From Nocardia cyriacigeorgica (lineage in GTDB: Bacteria; Actinomycetota; Actinomycetes; Mycobacteriales; Mycobacteriaceae), in the NCBI RefSeq assembly GCF_010868145.1, contig NZ_JAAGUY010000004.1, forward strand, positions 57,481-121,480: a DNA stretch of 64,000 nt, read 5' to 3'. Below are positions 45,993 to 54,193 of this stretch, piece by piece; position 1 is the first letter of the stretch, and each line of letters begins with the position of its first letter. Position numbers and translations under genes: made by a program. Below the pieces are notes generated by a model. It was given only the letters and a program-made list of their open reading frames with translations. It did no database searches and had not been told where the DNA came from.

Positions 45993-46610
45993 CTACGCGA
46001 CGAACCCGGTGAGCAGCCGGCGGATCTGGGACCGCACGTCAGCGGCATCCAGCGGCGCGTGCTCGACGAGCAGCCGGTACCAGAACGGCCCGAAGATCAG
46101 GTCGACCGCGTACTCGACATCCAGATCGGCCGCGAGTTCACCGCGCCGCATACCGCGGGTCAGAATCACGGCGACGATCTCACGGCGTTCGTTCACCCAG
46201 GCGCGAAAGTGCTCGCCGAACTCCGGATCCAGCTGGGCGTCGGCCATCATGCCGCGCAGGGCAGCGACTCGGCGCGGATGTTCTGTCACGCGGTAGAGCT
46301 GTTCGGTGAATTCGATCAGGTCGGATTCCGTTGTGCCGGTATCTGGTTCGGGCATGCGCTGAGCGACCGCCGCGCCGTGCGCCTCCATGACGAGGGCCGG
46401 TTTCGACTTCCACCAGCGATAGATGGTGCTCTTGGCGACCCCGGAACGGGATGCGACTCCCTCCATGGTGATCGCCGCGTAGCCGCGCTCATCCAGTAGG
46501 TCGGTCGCAGCCCCGAGCACCGCCGCGCGCGCCGACTCGCTGCGAACGCGACCCCCTACGCGCCCGGATGGAATGCGACCAGCCGCTGCGTTTCCGTCCG
46601 CCATGGACAC
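45993..46610 (-). CDS. TetR-family transcriptional regulator
   Basis: 205 residues. The helix-turn-helix lies at about 28-75 (AATDLLDERGYAAITMEGVASRSGVAKSTIYRWW). The C-terminal domain is of the TetR_C_16-like type (ALRGMMADAQLDPEFGEHFRAWVNERR). ATG at 46610 or two codons later. It faces an alpha/beta-hydrolase operon across a perfect 13-bp inverted repeat, so it very probably represses that operon and itself. Confidence 0.9.
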   Translation of the reverse strand: MSMADGNAAAGRIPSGRVGGRVRSESARAAVLGAATDLLDERGYAAITMEGVASRSGVAKSTIYRWWKSKPALVMEAHGAAVAQRMPEPDTGTTESDLIEFTEQLYRVTEHPRRVAALRGMMADAQLDPEFGEHFRAWVNERREIVAVILTRGMRRGELAADLDVEYAVDLIFGPFWYRLLVEHAPLDAADVRSQIRRLLTGFVA

Positions 46611-46632
46611 GAGACTACCGATCTGCTACAAC

Positions 46633-46662
46633 TTATCAAAACGCTACGGAGCGTTTTGATAA
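46633..46662. promoter_or_regulatory. Perfect 13-bp inverted-repeat operator
   Basis: TTATCAAAACGCT (46633-46645) and AGCGTTTTGATAA (46650-46662) are exact reverse complements with a 4-base spacer. The right arm abuts the AAGGAG ribosome site of the hydrolase gene, and the left arm lies 23 bases from the tetR start, so one bound repressor could block both directions. Confidence 0.8.
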
Positions 46663-46674
46663 AGGAGCACCGCA

Positions 46675-47262
46675 ATGAGCACCATCGTCGTATCCCACGG
46701 ACTGAACGCACGCAGCGACAGCGTGTGGTTCCCCTACCTCACCGAGCAGCTCACCGCGCTTGGTCACCGCACGATCGTGCCGAACCTGCCCGAACCCGCC
46801 GCCCCGGACCGTGACGCCTGGACCAAGGCGTTGGCCGAGGCAGTCGCCGAACTCGGTCCGGCCGAGGACATCATCCTGGTGGGCCACAGCATCGGCAGTG
46901 TGAACGTCCTGCGCATGCTCGAACAACACGACCCGGCGACCGGCGGCCGGTTCGCAGGCGCAGTGCTGGTCTCCACCTCGGCCTTCGAAGTGGGCTACGA
47001 CCTACTGGCCTCGTTCTTCGACGGTCCGTTCGACTGGGCGCGGATCCGTGCTGCCGCCGGCGATTTCCGGCTGCTCAGCGCCATCGACGACCCAGTGAAC
47101 GCCGCTGATCCGATGGAACACATCGCCCAGCTGGTGCGTGGCCTCGATGCGGCAGCCGTTGTCCTGCCGACCGGTGAGCACCTGGGGAACTTCGCCGAGG
47201 ATCACATCGAACTCCCCGAAGCCGTTGCCCTGGTGCGCGATATCGCGGCGGCACGCCCATGA
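46675..47262 (+). CDS. RBBP9/YdeN-type alpha/beta hydrolase
   Basis: 195 residues, a compact serine hydrolase. The nucleophile elbow is GHSIGS, the catalytic Asp is in AIDDPVN and the His in TGEHLGNF. It resembles the small RBBP9/YdeN hydrolases, whose natural substrates are mostly unknown. The start is set by AAAGGAG seven bases upstream, right beside the TetR operator. The next gene overlaps by four bases (ATGA). Confidence 0.87.
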   Translation: MSTIVVSHGLNARSDSVWFPYLTEQLTALGHRTIVPNLPEPAAPDRDAWTKALAEAVAELGPAEDIILVGHSIGSVNVLRMLEQHDPATGGRFAGAVLVSTSAFEVGYDLLASFFDGPFDWARIRAAAGDFRLLSAIDDPVNAADPMEHIAQLVRGLDAAAVVLPTGEHLGNFAEDHIELPEAVALVRDIAAARP

Positions 47263-47471
47263 CCGGGCCGGTCCGGTGGAAGATGTGGGTACTCACGCTG
47301 GCCGGGCTCTATCCCCTGCTGTGTGTGCTGCTCACTGTCACCGGGCCACTGCTCGACTCCCTGGCGACGCCGGTGCGGCTGGCGCTCATCCTGCCGATCG
47401 CGGTCGCGGCGATGACCTGGATCGTGATGCCTTTCCTCACTCGGCGCTGCGACGGGTGGCTGGCGCGCTGA
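47259..47471 (+). CDS. Small two-helix membrane protein
   Basis: 70 residues with two membrane helices (about 8-28 and 38-58) and a basic C-terminus (LTRRCDGWLAR). It overlaps the hydrolase stop by four bases and so is translationally coupled to it and under the same TetR control. Similar short two-helix proteins occur beside hydrolases and monooxygenases in actinobacteria; function unknown. Its stop is three bases from the stop of the convergent peptidase. Confidence 0.75.
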   Translation: MTGPVRWKMWVLTLAGLYPLLCVLLTVTGPLLDSLATPVRLALILPIAVAAMTWIVMPFLTRRCDGWLAR

Positions 47472-47473
47472 AT

Positions 47474-48448
47474 TCAGGCCCGCCAGACCTGCTCGGCGAT
47501 ACGACGGAAATTCCCGCCGAACACCGCGGCTCGATCGGACTCCGTGAGACCGCGGGCGGCGAGCACCTCGTCCAGTCCGGAGATCTCGGACGTGCCGAGC
47601 AGGTCTTCCGGTGGGGTCCACTGCAGTGGGCCCCACCGTGTGTACGCCTCGGAGAAGGCGCCAGGGTTGGTACGGAGTTCGTGGTTGAAGTCGTCGGCGT
47701 CGAAGGAGTAGTCCGAGCCGATGCCGATGTGCTCGATGCCGACCAGCTCGGCGCCGTACTCGATGTGATCAGCCATCGCTCGCACCCGCTCGGCGCGTTC
47801 GTGCTCGCCGTTGTGTCCGAGGAAGATGCCGACGCCGTTGATACCGATGACACCGCCCGTGTCCGCACAGGCCTTGGCCTGCTCGTCGGAGATATTGCGC
47901 GGGTGCGCCCACACCGTGTCGAAGTTGGCATGGCCGTAGATCATCGGGGCATCGGTGTGCTCGGCCAGGTCGAGGCCGGTGCGGCGGGAACAGTGCGAAC
48001 CGTCGACGAACACGCCAGCCACGTTGAGCGCACGCACCAGATCACGGCCGTAGGCGGTGAGCCCGGTGTCCTCGGCGTCGAGGCATCCGGCGCCTGCGGC
48101 GTTCGCATGGTTGTAAGTGGGTAGCAGGGAGCGGACGCCGAGATCACGGAAGCGGGCGACATTGTCCAGATCGCCGTCGAGCGGGCCCGCGTCCTCCAGA
48201 TCGAAGGCGAGCGCGATAGTATCCGGGTCGCCGATCTCGGAAACCTTCGTGACCAGCCGGAACCGGCCATCGGCCAGCGCATCATCGCGGAACTTGTGCA
48301 GCAGCGCGAGGGAGTCGGCGCTCGACTGCGGCGAATAGCCGACGTTCACCGACAGGTACGAGCCGAGCGGATACCGCGCGAGCTCGGTGATGTCGGCGGT
48401 CGGTAGCAGCGGCAGGCAGCTGTGCTGCTCCCACAAGAACGGCGGCAC
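47474..48448 (-). CDS. Membrane dipeptidase (renal dipeptidase) family metallopeptidase
   Basis: 324 residues. The family blocks are visible: glutamate ligand in LAFDLEDAGPL, histidine ligands in VDGSHCS and IYGHANFD, RNISDEQ, and the GIGSDYSFD aspartate. The first metal motif, usually HxD in DGHNDLP, reads EQHSCLP, so the ligand Asp is replaced by Cys. The protein has no signal peptide. It may be a dipeptidase or one of the many lineage-specific amidohydrolase-like members. Start GTG or ATG near 48448 is uncertain by a few codons. Confidence 0.83.
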   Translation of the reverse strand: MPPFLWEQHSCLPLLPTADITELARYPLGSYLSVNVGYSPQSSADSLALLHKFRDDALADGRFRLVTKVSEIGDPDTIALAFDLEDAGPLDGDLDNVARFRDLGVRSLLPTYNHANAAGAGCLDAEDTGLTAYGRDLVRALNVAGVFVDGSHCSRRTGLDLAEHTDAPMIYGHANFDTVWAHPRNISDEQAKACADTGGVIGINGVGIFLGHNGEHERAERVRAMADHIEYGAELVGIEHIGIGSDYSFDADDFNHELRTNPGAFSEAYTRWGPLQWTPPEDLLGTSEISGLDEVLAARGLTESDRAAVFGGNFRRIAEQVWRA

Positions 48449-48555
48449 GGCAACCTCCTGGATCGTTCAGCATCCGAGCAGCTCATCCTATGTCTCGGAG
48501 CAGGCCGCACCGGGTAGCCGCGTGGCGGTCGTCACCACTCGGCAACAATGTGGGG

Positions 48556-50613
48556 ATGAGCGGTGTTGAGGAGAAGGTGACCGATCCCTATCTGTGGCTG
48601 GAAGAGGTGACCGGCGAGGCTGCCATGGACTTCGCTCGGGCGCACAACGAGACCGTCGTCGAGCGTTTCGCCTCGACCGACCGGTTCACCGAGTTGCAGC
48701 ACCGCATCCTGGATATGCTCGACACCGACACCAAGATCGCCTATCCGGGCCGTCGCGGTAGCTGGCTGTACAACTACTGGCGCGATGCCGAGCATCCGCG
48801 CGGGCTGTGGCGGCGCACCACCTTCGCCGAATACGCCACCGACAACCCGGACTGGGATGTGCTCATCGACCTCGACGCGCTGGCGGCCGACGAGGACGAG
48901 AACTGGGTGTGGGGCGGTGCGGGCGTGCTGCGCCCGTCGCAGAGCCGCGCCCTCATCTCCCTCTCGCGCGGCGGCGCCGATGCCAAGGTCGTGCGCGAAT
49001 TCGATCTGGAGACCAGGAAGTTCATCGCGCCCGAGGACGGCGGATTCTTCCTGCCCGAGGCGAAGTCGCAGATCAGCTGGATCGATATCGACTCCGTGTA
49101 TGTCGGCACCGACTTCGGCCCCGATTCGCTCACCGACTCCGGTTACCCCCGCATCGCCAAGCGCTGGCAGCGCGGCACTGCGCTGCCGGAGGCGGAGACG
49201 GTATTCGAGGGCGAATCCGGTGACGTCGCAGTGTCGGCAGGCTACGACCGCACTCCCGGTTACGAACGCCACTACCTCGGCCGCGCCACCGACTTCTTCA
49301 ACGAAGAGGTGTATCTGCTCGAATCCGATGGCACCTGGCGGCATCTGGAGACGCCATCCGATGCCAGTGAGTCCTGGTACAAGGACTGGCTGCTGGTCCG
49401 ATTGAAGTCGCCGTGGGAGCTCGGGTCGACCACCTATCCGGCCGGTGCGTTGATCGCCATGAACTTCGAGGAGTTCCTCGCGGGTGGGCGCGATTTCGAG
49501 GTGATCTTCGAACCCGACGCACACACCTCGCTGCACGGCTACGGCTGGACCGAGAACCATCTGCTGCTGGTGACTCTGGAGGACGTGCAGACCAAGCTGT
49601 ACGTGCTCACGCCCGGCTCCGACGGCTGGCGCAAGGAATCGCTGGCCGATACTCCGCCGATGTCCACCACCGGCGTGATGAACCTCGATCCGCTCGAGGG
49701 TGGCGATGAATTCATGCTCACCACAAGCGGATTCACCACACCGACCACACTGCTGGCCGGTTCGGTCGGTGGTGCCACGACTCGCCTCAAGCAGGAACCC
49801 GGGTTCTTCGACTCCGATGGTGTCGAGACCGAGCAATTCTTCGCCCGCTCCGATGACGGAACCATGGTGCCGTACTTCGTCATCCGCCATCGCGTCCACA
49901 AGGACTCCCCACAGCCGACGGTGATGTCCGGCTACGGCGGCTTCGAGGTCTCCCGCACCCCCGCTTACAGCGGCGCCTCCGGTATGGGCTGGTTGGAACG
50001 CGGCGGTACCTGGGTGATGACCAATATCCGCGGTGGCGGCGAGTACGGCCCCGAATGGCATACCTCGGTACAGAAAGCCAACCGGCACAAGGTGTACGAG
50101 GACTTCTCCTCCATCGCCCGCGACCTCGTCACTCGCGGCATCACCACCGCCGACCAGCTGGGCGCCGTCGGCGGCTCCAATGGCGGCCTGCTCATGGGCG
50201 TCATGCTCACCCGCTATCCGGAACTGTTCGGCGGCATCGTCTGCCAGGTCCCGCTGCTCGACATGAAGCGCTACCACCTGCTGCTGGCCGGCGCCTCCTG
50301 GATGGCCGAATACGGCGACCCGGACAACCCGGAAGAGTGGGAATACCTCGGCAAGTACTCCCCCTACCAGAACGTCCGAGCCGACAATCCCTACCCGCCG
50401 ATCCTGCTCACCACCTCCACCCGAGACGACCGAGTCCACCCCGGGCACGCCCGAAAAATGGCAGCCCTACTGGAGGAAGTGGGGCACAAAGTCTGGTACC
50501 ACGAGAACATCGAAGGCGGACACGGCGGCGCGGCCGACAACAAGCAATCCGCGTTCCAGGCGGCATTGATCTACGAGTTCTTCACGCAGATGTTGGTGGA
50601 GAAGAAGGGGTAG
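48556..50613 (+). CDS. Prolyl oligopeptidase family serine peptidase (S9)
   Basis: 685 residues from ATG 48556. An N-terminal seven-bladed propeller (about 60-400) caps a C-terminal alpha/beta-hydrolase domain with the triad Ser in GGSNGGLLMG, Asp in STRDDRVHP and His in EGGHGG. It cleaves short peptides, often after proline, in the cytoplasm. M. tuberculosis has an equivalent in the same groEL2-lpd interval (about Rv0457c, from memory). No signal peptide. Confidence 0.92.
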   Translation: MSGVEEKVTDPYLWLEEVTGEAAMDFARAHNETVVERFASTDRFTELQHRILDMLDTDTKIAYPGRRGSWLYNYWRDAEHPRGLWRRTTFAEYATDNPDWDVLIDLDALAADEDENWVWGGAGVLRPSQSRALISLSRGGADAKVVREFDLETRKFIAPEDGGFFLPEAKSQISWIDIDSVYVGTDFGPDSLTDSGYPRIAKRWQRGTALPEAETVFEGESGDVAVSAGYDRTPGYERHYLGRATDFFNEEVYLLESDGTWRHLETPSDASESWYKDWLLVRLKSPWELGSTTYPAGALIAMNFEEFLAGGRDFEVIFEPDAHTSLHGYGWTENHLLLVTLEDVQTKLYVLTPGSDGWRKESLADTPPMSTTGVMNLDPLEGGDEFMLTTSGFTTPTTLLAGSVGGATTRLKQEPGFFDSDGVETEQFFARSDDGTMVPYFVIRHRVHKDSPQPTVMSGYGGFEVSRTPAYSGASGMGWLERGGTWVMTNIRGGGEYGPEWHTSVQKANRHKVYEDFSSIARDLVTRGITTADQLGAVGGSNGGLLMGVMLTRYPELFGGIVCQVPLLDMKRYHLLLAGASWMAEYGDPDNPEEWEYLGKYSPYQNVRADNPYPPILLTTSTRDDRVHPGHARKMAALLEEVGHKVWYHENIEGGHGGAADNKQSAFQAALIYEFFTQMLVEKKG

Positions 50614-50659
50614 GTTCGGGCGGGCGCCGGCTACTTCTCCGGCGCCACGAACTACCCTG

Positions 50660-51529
50660 CTACCGGGAACCGCTCCGCAACGACGTGCCCGGTCCGGTGC
50701 CATCGACATCGGTGAAGCCGTAGCGCGAGGCGAGTTCGGCGGTTGTCACGGTTGTGCCCGAGTGTGCAAACACCTCGGGATCGCCCGCCAACGCCGCAAT
50801 GCCGCGACCGACGAATCGTGGCGACTCGGCATGTGCGACGTCGAAGGTTCCTTCGCCCGGTATGGCGATGACGGTCCGTCCGTCATCGGTGGTTGTCGCC
50901 TGGCCTGCGAGTAATTCGGTGAATACCAGGCCAGGCCACACCGATCGCACCGCGATTCCGTGCGGCCGCAATTCGACTGCCATATCCGCGGTCATCTTGT
51001 CCAACGCGGCCTTTCCGACCCCGTACACCACGTTGTGTCCGTAAGACGTCGCTCCCGAGGAGGAGATATTGACGATCAGCGGACTCGGCCGGTCGGTCTT
51101 GAACAACAGTGGTGCTGCGTACACTCCCGCAACGTAATGGGAACGGAGCCCTATCCCGAGGACCTGGTCCCACGCCTGCAGCGGCAACTCCCAGAACGGC
51201 CGATGCAGCCACTGAGCCAGATCCGGGGACGAGAAGACGTTGTTCACCAGAATGTCGAGGCATCCCTGTTCCGCCTCGACGCGCGCGAACAACTCCGCCA
51301 CCTGGTCGTCGGCATGGTGGTCGCAGCGCACAGCGATCCCGGTGCCGCCGAGTGCGTTGATCTCGGCGGCCGTATCAGTGATCGTGCCGGGCAGCGGGCC
51401 CGGGTCGACGGTACGACCGGTCAGATACACGGTCGCACCACTGGCGCCGAGCTCCAGCGCAATGCCCTTGCCTATGCCTCTGGAAGCGCCGGTGACCACG
51501 GCGACCTTCCCCTTCAGTGGCAGCGACAT
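50660..51529 (-). CDS. Short-chain dehydrogenase/reductase (DHRS1-like)
   Basis: 289 residues. The SDR coenzyme motif TGASRGIGKGIA, the NNVF variant of NNAG, the catalytic Ser in NISSSGA and the Tyr-Lys pair in YGVGKAALDKM are all present. The extended C-terminus and the DHRS1-like LHRPFWELPLQAWDQVL segment place it in that subgroup. NADP preference is likely from the basic residue after GASR. Substrate unknown. Confidence 0.88.
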   Translation of the reverse strand: MSLPLKGKVAVVTGASRGIGKGIALELGASGATVYLTGRTVDPGPLPGTITDTAAEINALGGTGIAVRCDHHADDQVAELFARVEAEQGCLDILVNNVFSSPDLAQWLHRPFWELPLQAWDQVLGIGLRSHYVAGVYAAPLLFKTDRPSPLIVNISSSGATSYGHNVVYGVGKAALDKMTADMAVELRPHGIAVRSVWPGLVFTELLAGQATTTDDGRTVIAIPGEGTFDVAHAESPRFVGRGIAALAGDPEVFAHSGTTVTTAELASRYGFTDVDGTGPGTSLRSGSR

Positions 51530-51734
51530 CTATTTCCTCCGAATGAGATCAGGACGTATGAAGTTCGGGATCTCGCGTGCATATCGGACACTCGATGACC
51601 TACTCCCTGGCCCGGCCGACCATCCGTTGACCAGGTCTGGTGAAGTATCCGACCGGCTGGGACGAGAAGTATCGTCATTGATGGGAAGGGGACGCACCCG
51701 TACCGGTTCACCATTGTGATCGCACTCACAGCGT

Positions 51735-52877
51735 TCAGGGCGCCGTGGAGCAGGCCCGATCCGGTCCGCGGATCTCGTCCATCAGCATGCGCAGTGTGAG
51801 CGAATGCTTCTCCGGAGGCAGGGCATCCAGGGCAGACCGCGCAATGCGGACGCCTTCGGCACGGTCGCCCGCGCGCACCAGCATCAGCCCACGATGCATG
51901 TCGAGATGCGTGGCAAACCGCGGTAGTTCGGGCGGAAGTGCCGCGCGGGCATCGTCCTGCGCCTCGAGCGCTGACTTCTCATCGCCGAGTCGGGCAGCGA
52001 GCAGAGACAGGAAAACGTTGACTCGCCACCATGGAACCGCATAGTCCGAGGTCTGCTCCTCCGAGTACGAGAGGTCGAACTCGCGACGACCGGAGTCGAT
52101 CAGGCCGCGAGCAGTACTCTGATCGCCTTGCATCGCCGCCGCGTGGGCCTTACCCCAGATCGAATTGAGCCGGGCGAGACTGTGTCGATCGGAGATCGCC
52201 AACGCCTGGTCGGCGAACGTGTGCGCAACCGGAAGCGCCGCTCCCTCGTAACCGAACGCGATCGCGGCTCGTCCGCGCACCCAGATACGGATGTCGGTGT
52301 CACCGGACCGGTCGGCAGCCCCAGCCGCCATCCGGTACCACGAAATCGCCTTGTTCCCATCACTACCTGGGTAGGTCTTGGCGTACAAGGTCATCAGACG
52401 AGCCGCAATCGCCCACATGCGGGGAGAATCCAGCTGCTGTTGTAGCACGACGAGATCCGCCGCCAAGCGCTGTTGGATCTGCGCCGCGCCCTGGCTCATG
52501 TAGTCGGCGCCGTATTGCGCCAACGTGGCTTCCCATTCGTCCACGTTGGGCCCGCTGGAATACAGTCGAGTGGAAAAGCCTTGCGACAGTAGCTCTGACG
52601 CAACCACCGGCGTGATCGAGGTGGCAGCCAGATGCGATAGGAACTCGCGACGCTTCACGTCGGTCTCCAATAGTCCTTGGGGGCAAGCCAACGCCGCCGC
52701 GAGGTGACGCAACCAAAACGGAGAGGGTTCGGTCCGGCCCGACTCCCAATGGCGCGAGATGTATTCGCGAGTCATGTCGTACCCAGACGACCTCGACAGC
52801 TCACCGGCCAGTTTGCCCTGGCTCCACCCCTTGGCGGAACGAAGCTGTTTGATCAGTCGTCCCGTGTCCGCTGACAT
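51735..52877 (-). CDS. XRE-type regulator with TPR-like C-terminal domain
   Basis: 380 residues. The N-terminal helix-turn-helix (about 5-60, IKQLRSAKGWSQGKLAGELSRSSGYDMTREYISRHWESGRTEPSPF) is followed by a long all-helical region with TPR-like repeats (about 135-360). The layout resembles Streptomyces-type regulators that pair an XRE domain with peptide- or protein-binding TPRs. It faces a micro-operon of tiny genes across a region with repeated TGCCACT motifs, its likely binding sites. Base composition is slightly lower in GC than its neighbours, as in accessory DNA. Confidence 0.85.
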   Translation of the reverse strand: MSADTGRLIKQLRSAKGWSQGKLAGELSRSSGYDMTREYISRHWESGRTEPSPFWLRHLAAALACPQGLLETDVKRREFLSHLAATSITPVVASELLSQGFSTRLYSSGPNVDEWEATLAQYGADYMSQGAAQIQQRLAADLVVLQQQLDSPRMWAIAARLMTLYAKTYPGSDGNKAISWYRMAAGAADRSGDTDIRIWVRGRAAIAFGYEGAALPVAHTFADQALAISDRHSLARLNSIWGKAHAAAMQGDQSTARGLIDSGRREFDLSYSEEQTSDYAVPWWRVNVFLSLLAARLGDEKSALEAQDDARAALPPELPRFATHLDMHRGLMLVRAGDRAEGVRIARSALDALPPEKHSLTLRMLMDEIRGPDRACSTAP

Positions 52878-52927
52878 GCATCAGGCCTGACACCACCTCC
52901 ATGTTCTTTGCACCCTTTGGGGTCGCT

Positions 52928-53028
52928 TGCCACTCCCGGTGCCACTAGCGGTGTTCGACACGGTCGGCGCGGATGCCAGCTGAATGATGCCACTCCCTTG
53001 CCACTCGTGTGACTCCTGAGGTGCCACG
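52928..53028. promoter_or_regulatory. Five TGCCAC(T/G) repeats in a divergent promoter
   Basis: TGCCACT occurs at 52928-52934, 52940-52946, 52988-52994 and 52999-53005, and TGCCACG at 53022-53028. The first four form two pairs with 12- and 11-base spacing, one helical turn, and the pairs are 60 bases apart. All point the same way. They fill the gap between the XRE regulator and the small genes. Confidence 0.6.
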
Positions 53029-53096
53029 CAACCTGGAAACACCGGGCGGCCAACGGGTCCGGTTCATCGTCTTTGTATGGAGAACAAGGAGCACCC

Positions 53097-53327
53097 ATGA
53101 ATTTCGGACCAACGTCGGCCGAGCTCGAGGTGTTGAACGTGCTTGCACCGGGCGGAACGTTGACCGCCGATCAGATCGCGCGACATGCGCGGTTGACCAG
53201 GTGGCGCGCTCGCTGGGTGTTAGCCCACCTGGAATCACGCTCGCTCATCGTTCGCACGCCCAACGGCGCCCGCTGGTCGGTGACATCTCGCGGTCGATAC
53301 GCCACCGCCACGCGGCGTCGGAGGTGA
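53097..53327 (+). CDS. Small winged-helix DNA-binding protein
   Basis: 76 residues from ATG 53097, with AAGGAG five bases upstream. The sequence AELEVLNVLAPGGTLTADQIARHARLTRWRARWVLAHLESRSLI and a following RWSVTSRGR wing are a minimal winged helix of the MarR/DprA-like kind, ending in an Arg-rich tail. It is the first gene of a micro-operon. Its stop overlaps the start of the next small frame (GTGA). It may act with or against the divergent XRE regulator. Confidence 0.7.
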   Translation: MNFGPTSAELEVLNVLAPGGTLTADQIARHARLTRWRARWVLAHLESRSLIVRTPNGARWSVTSRGRYATATRRRR

Positions 53328-53455
53328 AGCTCGAGTGGACCAGGGTCGGGTTCATCGTCGCGGTCGGCCTACCGCTGCTGTCGATCCTCGCGACGATCGC
53401 GTTGCCCCCTCGCGTGTCATTCGCGTGCTGGTCCAGCGTCGGTGGCAATTGGTGA
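53324..53455 (+). CDS. 43-residue single-pass membrane peptide
   Basis: The GTG start overlaps the upstream stop (GTGA), with GAG just before it. The product has a short charged start (VKLEWTR), one strongly hydrophobic helix (VGFIVAVGLPLLSILATIAL) and a tail with one Cys and two Trp. Tight coupling to the winged-helix gene is the main evidence that it is real; the size and shape fit small membrane toxins or regulators, but nothing proves that. Confidence 0.55.
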   Translation: MKLEWTRVGFIVAVGLPLLSILATIALPPRVSFACWSSVGGNW

Positions 53456-53792
53456 CCCCGATGCCGTCGCAACACTCGAAAGCTCTAGCAGGTGGCGGAT
53501 CGGATTAGTTGCCAAGGCGAACCGCGCGATGGCCGAGGAAGTCTTCGCCGAAGAACTCCCCTGGCTCACCTGGCTTCCCGAACCGGCGCGACCACAATGC
53601 GTCGGTGAGCTACTAGACCACCTTCTGGCAGGCGCGGAGACCGGCCTACTGCTGCCGTTCTCTCGCGCTCTGCGGGAGTGGCAGTCGACAGCAGAGGTCT
53701 ACTCGGACCCTGAACTTGCGCGCCGGTTGCGCGGCCCGTTTGGCGCCTATGAAGCCACGGAATTGCCGCGCCCAGGCAGGGCCGATGGCTGA
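53442..53792 (+). CDS. Hypothetical protein in the XRE-associated micro-operon
   Basis: 116 residues from GTG 53442, overlapping the membrane peptide by 14 bases; an ATG at 53529 would give a shorter 87-residue form. It is soluble and helical, with ELLDHLLAGAETGLLLPFSR and YSDPELARRLRG. The middle looks like a small adaptor rather than an enzyme. I do not recognise the family. GC and codon use are a little lower than in core genes. Confidence 0.6.
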   Translation: MAIGDPDAVATLESSSRWRIGLVAKANRAMAEEVFAEELPWLTWLPEPARPQCVGELLDHLLAGAETGLLLPFSRALREWQSTAEVYSDPELARRLRGPFGAYEATELPRPGRADG

Positions 53793-53880
53793 GAAGCTCG
53801 GGCGAGGCGATGAGGCGAGAAGGCCGACCAGATGGATGGTTCGATTGATCGACCGTCAGGCGGCGATCGGGTGGAATTGT

Positions 53881-54126
53881 CTACTCGCGCAGGCCGAGAA
53901 CAATCTCGACCGAGCCTGGGTGGCGATAACGACCGATCCCCGGTCCCGCGACGACCCAGCGCGACAGCATCCGCTGAAATTCGACCTTGGCCGAGTTCAG
54001 GTCGATGGCGCCGTGCTGGACCAATAGCAATACGAGGTAACCGGCGGTGGTCGGATCTGGTATGCGATCGATGATGCTCGCAAGACGTTGTGGATCACTC
54101 AGGCCGGAACCGCCCATCCGCGTCAA
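53881..54126 (-). CDS. Hypothetical protein (81 aa)
   Basis: An open frame with plausible amino-acid composition (LASIIDRIPDPTTAGYLVLL, then QHGAIDLNSAKVEFQRML), apparently a small helical protein. Codon use is less biased than in core genes, as in neighbouring accessory genes. There is no good ribosome site, and short plus-strand frames overlap it, so the call is tentative. Family not recognised. Confidence 0.4.
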   Translation of the reverse strand: MTRMGGSGLSDPQRLASIIDRIPDPTTAGYLVLLLVQHGAIDLNSAKVEFQRMLSRWVVAGPGIGRYRHPGSVEIVLGLRE

Positions 54127-54193
54127 ACGGACAAACGCCGTCGATGACCCTCAGAGCGCCGGTTCGGCGGCTGCCGATCGATCTGGCTCGAAA

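Noticed and set aside
48532..50448. A 638-residue minus-strand frame opposite the prolyl oligopeptidase
   Set aside because: Shadow; the plus strand has the full S9 catalytic triad.
53716..54074. Plus-strand small frames overlapping the 81-aa minus-strand frame
   Set aside because: Arg/Pro/Ser-rich shadow composition; the minus-strand frame has more natural sequence, although it too is tentative.
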